A stretch of DNA of 64,000 bases from Fragum whitleyi. Lineage: Eukaryota; Mollusca; Bivalvia; Cardiida; Cardiidae. The stretch spans positions 54,303,566 through 54,367,565 of the forward strand of contig OX411547.1 of assembly GCA_948146395.1 (NCBI GenBank), in the 5' to 3' direction. This document shows positions 11,901 through 23,900 of this stretch, piece after piece (within the stretch, counting starts at the first letter, position 1; every line of letters begins with the position of its first letter). The translations under genes were made by a program, and so were the position numbers. The notes below the pieces were generated by a model that was not told the DNA's origin, did not search any database, and saw nothing but the letters and a program-made list of their open reading frames with translations.

Positions 11901-14900
11901 TTACAGCATTTTCTTCATTAAAAACAATGTTTTCTCAATATTTATCTACCTACTTTTTTCTAGGTAAGTTCATTTTGATCTTTTTAGGACCACAATGGAA
12001 ATAAGAGGATCTAGTTTTCTTCTTTTTTGTGTTATCCTTGGTAATGGAGCGCATAACATGGTGCTTTTTTTCAAATTTTTTACCTAGATGCAATTATTTT
12101 TTGTTATACTACTTTTACTATGCCAAGTTCTGTACTCTTTTACCTAAATAAACTTATTATTATTATTATTATTATCTTTGACAAGTAAGAAATCAGCTTT
12201 TACTTGTTCAGGTACAAGTGGAGAAAGTGTATTTCCACACCCCTGATTTAAGGTATAAAGTATGTAATGTAGGCTAAGGTCAGCCAACATGTCTGAAAAG
12301 GCATTGGCAGGCATTAGCCTAAATGCCTATAAAGGCTTATCAATTAAGGCGTCAATTATTTGACCATGTAAGCAGCATCAATTTTGTAGAAATTCCTCAT
12401 AATATTTTGTAAAATTCATCAGCACTCAAGCTGTTTGTGTGAGAAAAATGAAAAAACCAAAATTGAACTTTTTAAGTGCATTCATGTGATGGAATAAGCA
12501 CTACTAGTATGGAATATATATTTTCAGTTCTCAAAAAATTCATTAATTCAAATTTTATTCCCTATTCAAACAAGAGTCTTTCAAATGTTATCGTTTTGTA
12601 AGACATCCATTTTCTCCTTACAGTTGTCCTTTATGCCATATTTGCAAGTTACTTTGCGGGTGTCATGGTTCGGTTGATGTTGACCCTGACCCCAATTGTG
12701 TGCGTATCTGCTGCCATAGCCTTCTCCAAAGCGTTTGAAATCTACCTCAAAGATGACACGCCCAAATCGGCCCAGAAACCTTCACTCAACATGAATGACA
12801 ACAAATCAGATAAAAACTTATATGACAAACCAGACAAGGTAGGAAATGAAGAATGATAGCATATTTTGGTGTATGAAAGATTTATCTGGTTAAAAAATAT
12901 TTATTGAATGCCTGCTAAAAAGGGAACATATTATGTGATCACTGCTGGCATCCCAGTCTGACGGATGGGTAGCGTCCACTTCTTAGTCCGGAATATAACT
13001 CTGTTACCCTTATGTCTCATTGACTTGAAACTTGGCATATTTTCACAAGTAGCAGGGACTAGAGTGAAAATAATGCCTTGAAAGTTCATGAAATGAAAGT
13101 TTCATCAATCTTGCATTATGCTATCTATGAAAACATTGAAATCACCATTTTATGGTGAAATTGCCATGTGATAATTCATTTAGAAATGTTTATAATCCTC
13201 TGGGAAGGATTAAAAAACATCATAAAAGCTCCGTACCAGACAACATATTAAAGATAGGTCAAACTATTTTTTTTTGTTATTCATAGAATAGATGACTAAA
13301 AATACAAAAGACTAAAATTATCCAAAAATAGATTTTTTGAGGTTCAAAACCTTGGTTTAAGGTTCATTCAGATGCATTTACTTTTTAAGTTTCAAAACAA
13401 AGCTTCAACAAAACAATTATACTTAAGGAGGTAGGAGCATTTGCATGAAATTTTCAAAAGCTACATAGGAGTTAACTTATAGTGTTTCCTGTTAGATATC
13501 TCTATAATACTTCATAAAATATGAAGACACCTTGGGGTCAACGTGGATTATTTTTAGATGATCTGTCATTAAGCAACCAATGTATGAAGCATAACAAAAT
13601 TGGTCTCTGATGGCGAAATTAAAGAGGAGGGGCTCTAAGAGAAGGTAAATTACTTGGAAAATATCAAGTTTGATCAATAAAAATAATAAATTTACTTAGA
13701 AGGGTAGTCTACTTATGATATTTCACGATTTTGTGTTGGAGCTGTCAGAAAATAATGAAAATAGGACAAATTTCTTAGGTTAACAATTGCTAAAACTCCA
13801 GAGAAAGTATCAAAATCTCAGAAATGGAACTAAGTTCACTAAAATGTATTTTGTGTCCTTCGTATGAAAGGTTTCCATACAATATTTTTCCATAGGTAAG
13901 AAAATGGAGTAGGCAAACTTTTGATGAAAAGAAATTGAAAGGTCACCGTGGATTATTTTTAGCTCCACTGGCTGAAAGCCACTGGGGCTATTGTCATGGC
14001 GTTGTGTCCGTCGTGCGTCCGTCCGTCCGTGCGTCCGTCCGGTCGTAAACTTTTCTTTAAAAATCTTCTCCTCAGAAACTACTGAATGGATTTCAACCAA
14101 ACTTCACAGGAATAATCCTTGGGTGACCCTCTTTCAAAGTTGTTTAAGAAATTTTGATCCAATGAAAAACATGGATTAAATGGGCGTGGCTAATTTCCAA
14201 ATATGGTAAAAAGTGAGTTTTCTCAGATTCTAATCAATGGATACCAATGAAATTTTACATGAATGATCCTTGGGTGACCTTTTATCAGTCTACAAAAAAT
14301 CATTATGATCGGATGAAAAATATGCAATTTATGGGCGGAGGTCAATTCTCTATATGTTATATAGTGGAAACTTTAAAAATCATTTTCTCAGAATGTAACT
14401 GATGGATATCAACCAAATTTCACTGGAATGATCCTTGAGTGACCCTTTATCCGTCTACAAAAAATGTGATTGGATGAAAAATATGCATTTTATGGGCGGA
14501 GGTCATTTCTCTATATGTTATATAGTGGAAATTTTGAAATTCATTTTTAAATCGTACTGCGAAGCAGTAGATTTATATCTACCGTTTTCCAGAAATCCAG
14601 TCTGTTTGACCCACTACATTTTTACCATTAACTTCTGAGCAATGTGTTCAAACCAATGTGTTTTCAAACACCGAAGAAACGGCCTTTTCAGTCACAATCT
14701 ACAAACTTTGTTTATACCTTATTTACTTTTTGACAAATAGAGAAGAGGCTAACACAAAATTTGATGTAATTTTGGCTTTTAGTAATTACCAGTTAGTATT
14801 TTCAGTGTTTATAACAAGATTTTCGGTTGAGTAAAGGAGTTGAAACGTACAATAGGTTAACTGTATAATTAATTTGTAGCACTTACAATATTACTGCTCT

Positions 14901-17900
14901 GAACTTTCTCGAACGGTCATTTACCAGTTGTAGGGCTGACAACCAATCAAATTCTGTTATGATTATCACTCGGTCAAAACCCACGCGTAAGTTCAGACCA
15001 CATGGTACATCGTCTGCTCGAAATGTGTCAATTAACTTGTTTGTCATTAGTCAATAGTCGTCTGCACTCAAACAGGGAGCGTGGGAAGTTTACTTTTTTT
15101 TCGCATGTGTTAACAAATAGAAATAATTTTGTAATTTTGAAATATTTGATTTCAATGAGCACTCTGATCACGCTCCAATCCTATTTTCATTAAATTCAAA
15201 TTTGAGTATGAAGAAAAATTATTCAACAACAAATAAACCGACAAAAACATACGATAAACTGATATAGGGGTAAGTTCATATCGGACTCGGTTTCGACCCG
15301 AGTTAACCGGGTTTCCATCAGAACGGCCTCGGTTTCGACACTAGTGATGTCATGGTAACCTTTCAACCTCGACGCTTCTGATCCTGGGTCATGCCGGTGT
15401 TACTTGGGCTCCAAAATGGCGTCGAGAATAGTGCACAACAATTCGATTACAAAAAAACAAATATTCTCTATTACTTTAAATAGCAAATACTTTTTTCTTA
15501 TTTTATATAGTATTTTGCACGAGTTTATCACATTTTTTAATGGGATAACGATATTTCATTGTAAATTAATTATTGTAGCGGTAAATGAGAAGTTTGTTTA
15601 CTACCACCAGTGGGTAACTCCGTTCACATGAATGTCTTTTCTGCGCATGCATATTACAGTCAATTTTAGATTATTACATCATCTCACGCGTCTCTCGGGC
15701 TGCCATTTGAATTTCCCCTAGGATAGCAGCAAGAGCGATCTATTTTTAGAACAACTCATGAATAATCATAGAGTGCTGCTAGATTTAATCGATTGGTCAG
15801 AAACCAAAGATATAAGTAGCATAGTTGGCGATTTCATGTGTTTCTTGAGGGAAAATGCATTTACCGTTTTTGGGAAAACCCAATGCTTGAAATACAAACA
15901 TGTTGGTAATCAAAATTGTAAATAGTTTAATGAAAAATGTTTGTTGCTAAACAGGCTTTTAAACTCTATAGAGAGAGAGGAATAATATTAACAGACAAGC
16001 TTTTAGCTTGGCGCGTGCTCATTATAACAACGTAAAAATCTGCAAAGAAATAATTTAGACTAGCAGAGGGCTATCGAATCAGCAAACTTTCAAAATCGGA
16101 CCCACGAGGTTGGATGAGCTGGCGATGTCCTCGAAAAGATGGAGTGTTAAGACAAAAAACTCACAAATTTAAAGATTTTACCAACTTTTATTGTCAAAAT
16201 TTGAGCCCTTTTGATTGGCTAACTATTGCACTATCCCAGCCTCTCAATGATGTACGATTTACAGTGCTGACAGCACTTTGATCTCAGAATGTAACTGATG
16301 AATATCAACCAAATTTCACTGGAATGATTCTTGAGTGACCCTTTATCAGTGTACCAAAAATTATTTTGATTGGATGAAAAAAATGCATTTTATTGGTGGA
16401 GGTCATTTCTCAATATGTTAAATAGTGGAAACTATGAAAATCATTTTCTCAGAATGTCACTGATGGATATCAATCAAACATTTTTGGTATGATCTTTGGG
16501 TGACCCATTATCATGCAGCCAAAAATTATTTTGATTTGATGAAAAATATGTCTTTTAATAGCGGAAGTCATTTCTCTATCTGTTATATAGTTGAAACTTT
16601 GAAAATCATTTTCAACATCAGTAGAACCCCAAATATCTAAAAATCTAGTCAAAACATTTATTCGCTTTTTTAAGAATTTCAAGCCTGTGGAGCGACTCAA
16701 GCCATTCATGGCTTTCTAGTTTGCTACAGGCATTTGAAATGTAGTGATTTTGTAGAAAAAAACAAATCATAGCAATTTTCTCATTATGATTGAATTCATA
16801 GAGTAATCAAGGTTCTAAATTACTTTGAAAATATAAAACAAGAAGATAAGCACCAAATCTTTTACCAGTTACAAATTACCAACTTCAACATTATTTTTCA
16901 CTTTCTAATTTGCGAATAATTCATCTTACCCCACCCACTTTAATTGCATTACAAGAAAATGTCGGAAAAAATGTTTTCAATGCATTCACAGATCAATTCA
17001 AATTGAATCTACTACATAAATCATTACTAACAGTTTTGTTTAAAGAAATGTTGCTTTATTAGTAGCTAACTTATGCTTGTAGGGGCATAGTTATACTTAT
17101 CACAAGTCAATATAAGGTCACAGATGAGTTGGTTTCTCTAGCTAGATTTGTCCAGGCTCTAACTCCTACATTTATGGCGGGATTTCAAAATACCTTAGAA
17201 TAATTGTTTCCAATATTGTGAGGCTTTTAAAATTGCTAGAAATTTCTAGATAGCTGAAAGGTCAAGGTCACAGCTCAAGGTGAACATTGAAATTGAGCTT
17301 GCCTAGGGCAGACCTCTTGTATTTATGTTAGAATTCAAAAGATACCTTGGCAAAATTGTTCTCTATCTTGAGAAGATGTGCAATTATCTAGATAGCTTCA
17401 AGGTAAATGTCACACTTCTTTGTCAAATATTAAAAAAAAGCTTGCATGGATCATATTTCCAATTGTTATCAACAGATTCCAATTCAAATTTAGGCAAATA
17501 TTCTCAATTATTTGTAGGGCATATTTAGATTTATAATAATTCAATTTTAAATCTTTCGATAAAGTGTCTTGAGACAACATGTCATGCCTAGTTTGAAGCC
17601 TAATAAATTTAGAGAAAAAGAATTTCAAATATGTTTGCATCATTTCTTTGTAAAATCTGGGACCCTACAACACAGGGCTTGGTTTCTGATCCTAGTCTAC
17701 TCTGCCTGATTTCCCTTCTAGAACCACATTTTTTTTTAATTTTCTGATTTCAAAATTTGTATTGACTCACAAATTGTGCATATAGTGCTTTCAGCAAGTT
17801 GACTTTTGTACAAGTTTGCAGTGATTTATATTCTGCATTATAAGGGTTGATTTCAATTTTCATGTTTACATGCAGTGTGCCTTGTCTTAGGTGACCACAA

Positions 17901-20900
17901 AAAAGTGGTTGCTTATGGAATTAGTTGTTCAATACATCGGTTCATGATAGAAAAGGCAGATTATTTTGATAAAATATAGAAATTGTCATCACATAAGTCT
18001 AACTGAATTTAATGAAGTTTGAAGCCATTTGCATCCATATGGGTTCAAGCAACATCAGTTTCAATAATAAACAATTTTTTGTTTAAGAATGTCAACTTTT
18101 CTTGGATTTTTGCTTCTGGTAAATAATTTTTTTGATGGTTACTTATTAAGTTGGACACTTGATAAATATTGACAGGACATTTTTGTGCTAAGATTACATT
18201 CCCTGCATAATTCTATCTATTGTAACAATATAGGGATGTGAGGAAGAAAATCTCAAATTACTCATTTTTGCATTATGTCCCTTTAAATGTTAATCAAAGC
18301 AAAGGAAAACGCCCATGACAGAATAACTTAAAATCCAGAATTGGGACAAAATGGGGCTTATTTCCAACCTCAAGTTATAACCTTGAGTATTTTGTCAGAC
18401 AAGCATTGCCAAGTGCCAAATATAAAAGCTCTAGGACTTATGGTTTAAAAAAAAAACACTCTGTAGCCATGGCAATCTAAGTTATGCATGGATTCCTATT
18501 CTGGGAAGTGTTTAGAATGAAAGTGCTTGACTCAACAATCATTTCAGTGAAGTTTTGTTGAAAACTAATGGAGTTTTTGTAAATTGTGGATGGACTGACA
18601 GACAGACAATGACTAATCACAATATTTTGAAAGCTCTTGACCTTAGGATCATTTCTATGAAGTTTGGTTGAAACTGGTGGACAGCTTATGAGGAGAAGAT
18701 TTTTATGCCCCCGTATCGAAAGATCGGGGGCATATTGTTTTACCGTTGTCCGTCTGTCTGTCTGTCCGTCTGTCCGTCCGTCCGTCTGTCTGTCTGTCTG
18801 TCTGTCTGTCTGCAAAAGTTAACCAAAAAACTTAACATTGCCAATATCTTCAAGCCTATTTAAGATACAAAGCTCATATTTGGCATGATGATAGATCTCA
18901 ATGATCCGCATCTGCTGATACCAAAGTCAAGGTCATGTGACAAGGTCAAGGTCATTTCTCAAGGTCAAATAACTCAAAAAGTTAACCAAAAAACTTAACA
19001 TTGCCAATATCTTCAAGCCTATTCAAGATACAAGGCTCATATTTGGCATGATGATAGATCTCAATGATCCGCATCTGCTGATACCAAAGTTAAGGTCATG
19101 TGACAAGGTCAAGGTCATTTCTCAAGGTCAAATAACTCAAAAAGTTAACCAAAAAACTTAACATTGCCAATATCTTCAAGCCTATTCAAGATACAAGGCT
19201 CATATTTGGCATGATGATAGATCTCAATGATCCGCATCTGCTGGTACCAAAGTCAAGGTCAGTTGACAAGGTCAAGGTCATCTTTCAAGGTCAAATAACT
19301 CAAAAAGTTAACCAAAAAACTTAACATTTCCAATATCTTCAAGCCTATTCAAGATACAAGGCTCATATTTGGCATGATGATAGATCTCAATGATCTGCAT
19401 CTGCTGATACCAAAGTTAAGGTCATGTGACAAGGTCAAGGTCATTTCTCAAGGTCAAATAACTCAAAAAGTTAACCAAAAAACTTAACATTGCCAATATC
19501 TTCAAGCCTATTCAAGATACAAGGCTCATATTTGGCATGATGATAGATCTCAATGATCCGCATCCGCTGGTACCAAAGTCATGGTCATGTGACAAGGTCA
19601 AGGTCATTTCTCAAGGTCAAACTTTGAAAAAAATGCTGTTACGGGGGCATTCGTGTTTCACAAACACATCTTGTTTAAAATTTTGGATGGTTGTGCAGAC
19701 AGTTGGATTGACAGATAGACGGACAATGACAGACTGATCTCTAAAACTCCTCTTGAGCACTCCTTGCTCAAATGAGCTAATAAGGGGGCACAAAGTATGA
19801 ATAATGATCTTCCTTGATAGTATGTATTGCTTTTGTAATGGTGAATACACATGCCAAGTTAAATTTGAATATTTTTAAACATATTTTTTGAGATATTGTA
19901 GCCAATGTTAAAGTTTGTAACACCCCAAACACCTTTGCTACATCTACACTGATAAGGACAGGGTGATGGCAATTACTTTATTTCATATTTTTGTTAAAAA
20001 CTGCCAAGCTAAAAAGGAAGACAAATCTGAACTTTTCCTTTTAGTAAAAATGTTTTTTGAATAATGTGATAAGAACTGCTTCTCAAACACAGGCAATTAC
20101 TGGAGAAGTTTCTACTTGTCATAAATGTACAGTTTTGAAGGTCACTTAATTACGGTAGGTCTATTTGCTCAGCGACACTATGTTCAGTATAGGAATGTTT
20201 CTCATAATTTTGCAAACATTTCATTTACACTTTAAAGTATAATGACCCCATAATGTCATGTGCCGTAGTAGCTGTATTCAAGAGGATTTCTGTCATTTTG
20301 GTAGGAATTCTTCTGCTATAAATCTTCTGGGAAGCATGGCTGCCTTAACTGAGATCTTCTTTAATGGAACACCATACATAGAGGTCAGAGTTTTGTACTG
20401 CTGCTGATTTATATTTGTTGTTTCTGTCTGAAAAATAAAATCTTCAATTTTGCACGAACTAAAGAATCATTACCACAGCAAGTGTATATACAATTACCTG
20501 GTCTAAACCTAATCCTGCTGACTTTAATTTTCAACAAAGGGCAAATTTACAAAAAAATAGGGTTTCTAATAGTTAGAAAGGAGAGAGTAGATAGAGAAGG
20601 CTTTGATCAGACTGCATGTATCTGTGAAGACTGACCTTAGTCTATGTAGTCTGTCAAAGCTTACTGTACAATAGGCCACTGTCATGAACAACATTAGAAG
20701 GATTCTGTTATAAATAAACTTCATAGACGTACACCAAAAACAATTGAAAATGTTCATTAATTTGCTTGGTAGCTATCTAGCATTTATAAACTTAATGACT
20801 ATATAACCAAGCAATTTAAGAAATGTGCAAGTAGTTCACCCCCTAAAGAAAAAGATCAATGTGTGAATATTTGACCAATTTTTATGCCCCCGTATCGAGA

Positions 20901-23900
20901 GATCGGGGGCATATTGTTTTACTCATGTCCGTCTGTCCGTCCGTCCGTCTGTCTGTCTGTCCGTCTGTCTGTCCGTCTGTCCGTCCGTCTGTCCGAAAAC
21001 TTAACCCGAAAACTTAACCTTGCCAATATCTTCAAGCCTATTCAAGATACAAAGCTAATATTTGGCATGATGATAGATTTCAATGATCCACATCTGCTGG
21101 TACCAAAGTCAAGGTCATGTGACAAGGTCAAGGTCATCTGTCAAGGTCAAACTTTGAAAAAAACTTAACCCGAAAACTTAACCTTGCCAATATCTTCAAG
21201 CCTATTCAAGATACAAAGCTAATATTTTGCATGATGATAGATCTCAAAAATCCGCATCCGCTAGTACCAAAGTCAAGGTCATGTGACAAGGTCAAGGTCA
21301 AACTTTGAAAAAACTTAACCCGAAAACTTAACCTTGCCAATATCTTCAAGCCTATTCAAGATACAAAGCTAATATTTGGCATGATGATAGATCTCAATGA
21401 TCCGCATCCGCTAGTACCAAAGTCAAGGTCATGTGACAAGGTCAAGGTCATCTGTCAAGGTCAAACTTTGAAAAAAAATGCCGTGTCGGGGGCATTCGTG
21501 TTTTCACAAACACATCTTGTTCTGGTTTACTTTAAAACAGATACTCCACTTTTGATAAAAAATAAAATCAAAATGCCAGATTTTAAAATCTAAATTTAGG
21601 GGCAACTTTATTGAACTGGCAAACATTTTACCTTGACATAGTGGCTTTAATTTTCATAAATTATATTTTAACATTTAATAATGGTAACCCATTCCCACTC
21701 AACAAGTTTCAAACTTATCCCAAAAATAGCTCTATTACTGTAGGGAGGACAGTAGAATACATTGTACAGAGTAGAGGAAATTCTTAATATGAACAATTCT
21801 TGTATTTCTAATGATTTCTAATACTAAACATCCATGTTATTTCCATGGTTGAGAGGTATGGCTTCAGCTTCTTGACCAAGACTCCCTAGTTCAATACCTA
21901 AAAGAGGATATCATTCTTGGTTCTTTCATTTGCCCACATATTTGGTGCAAGTACTGGTGAATTTTCCAGGAAGCAGAAACAAGAGGGACTAATTCAAGTT
22001 GTTACAACTTGTTTCTCAATCAATGTAAAGTGAATGGATTTAAACTGAACATCAACACAGTACTCAAAATTACAACAGAGTTGCAATGGGTTTTTAAACT
22101 TGGCATTTCACAGTCAAATTACTAAAATACTAGAATATCTTCCCTTTTTGTCAGTAGACAAATTGATGACAATGCAAATCTTGGAAAAGTAATAGAAAAT
22201 CTTGAGTGGTCAAAATATCCTAATGTTTAGCTCAAAGGCCAGAAAAAGAAAACGCTGAGTTTTCTCAAAATTTACTTGTTTTTTGTGGACAAGTTCCTTT
22301 TGATCCTATTCTTACAAGCAACTCCCTTTTATCCTGAAAAAAAACTTCTATTAGAAAATCTATTCTTACTTGTCCAGGGACAAGTGGAGAAAATGAGTAT
22401 TTCCCCACCCCTGTATATTCTACAAAAAATGTTGCAATTGATTCTAACTGTAAAAATGATCTATATATAAAATGAAGACTTACCACACATAGGGGTTAGA
22501 GTTGACAATATATATTCTCTCATGCTTATCACCAGTGACAATAAAATTGACTGCTTCACAAATGCATCAAAACAGACCTAAGGACATAGCTAGTCTATAG
22601 GTTCATCTCTTTATGGACTTCTTAACCTATAATTAGAACAAAAAAATACTATACCATATTTCCTCTCATAATAGCGCCCTCCGTAATAGTAGCACCCCTA
22701 CATTTTTACTAAAAAAAACCACTTCAAATGCCCAAACTTTAGGAACCTTTTTGAGACTTCTTCTCTAATTTCAGATGAATGTCTTCTAAACAATCATAGA
22801 GGAAATTCACCTAAATCTAAAGGGAAAAGGGCCTAAAAGACATAAATTTTAATGATTTTATAAAACAGAAAATGCATACTAAATATAAGCTCCCTGACCA
22901 TGTTATGAATAGCTCCAGGAAACTTTTATTAGGAGAAATATGTTAGCTCATTCATACTTTTATCTTAAATTGAATAGCAGAGCTCTTAAAAAAACAATGA
23001 TAGCTGAGGCGGATCCAGCATTTCTGTACAGGGGGTCAACAGGTAGGCATCCTCTTGAGGATGAATATGAAAATTGTTTAAATAAATTATTTATTTTTTT
23101 TGCACAGCAAAATTAATACCTCAAGAATTTTCCACAAATATCACGCAGAAGGTAGGCAGTATATGCAAAGATCAGACTGTACAACTGTGTAGGCTGATCT
23201 TAGTCTATACTGTCTGAAAAAGCCGCATTATTTTCTTTTATTCATTACGCAGATCAGGGACCCTTAGTTTCCACTGGCAGATTTATTATTACACGCAAAT
23301 GTATTGTATATATTTATTAATATTTGCTTCTGATCTGGGGATGCATTTAATTACAAAAGTTATCTAACTCATTTATGCTTTAATAAGACAACTTTTGTAT
23401 TTTCCTATAGTCAGCTAAAGAAAAGTGGATTTATGTCTGTCCCTGTTACAATTAGACCTGGTTATAACAAGATAATATGCCAAGTCCTGACGATCTCATT
23501 ATGAGCCAAGTGCCTTGTAAAAGCATTGTAACTTTGGGCCAACTTATTTTTGGTCTGAACAGGTCCGGTATTTGTTTTTTTTCAGCCGGGGCAACCAATC
23601 TTCTCGGCTGACAAAATGTTGCAAGCCATTTTCAAATTATACCCACTTTACACACACCTGCATGTGCAAAGCTGGGCATGTAAATTTGAAAACGGTTTTC
23701 AACATCTTGTCAGCGGAAACACAGAGCTGGTTTCTAAATGTGGCTCAGTTGAAAATCAACAAAATTGGGACAGGTAAGGGCCAGAAATAAGTTGGTCCTT
23801 GATTAGTGTTCAAGTTAAAAGAAACTTTCAACATACTGACAAGACAGGCAGTCTATTTTGGGCTACGGACAGGCCATCCAAAGAAAATGCATGCCCATGA

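Noticed and set aside
15404..15631. Possible gene start in a CG-richer patch of intron 5
   Set aside because: The frame has no recognisable domain and lies inside the 1.73-kb insertion that splits a family A element.
18477..18815. Minus-strand open frame of 112 codons rich in Gln-Thr-Asp repeats
   Set aside because: Its N-terminal part is translation of the GTCT/GTCC microsatellite of a family C element.
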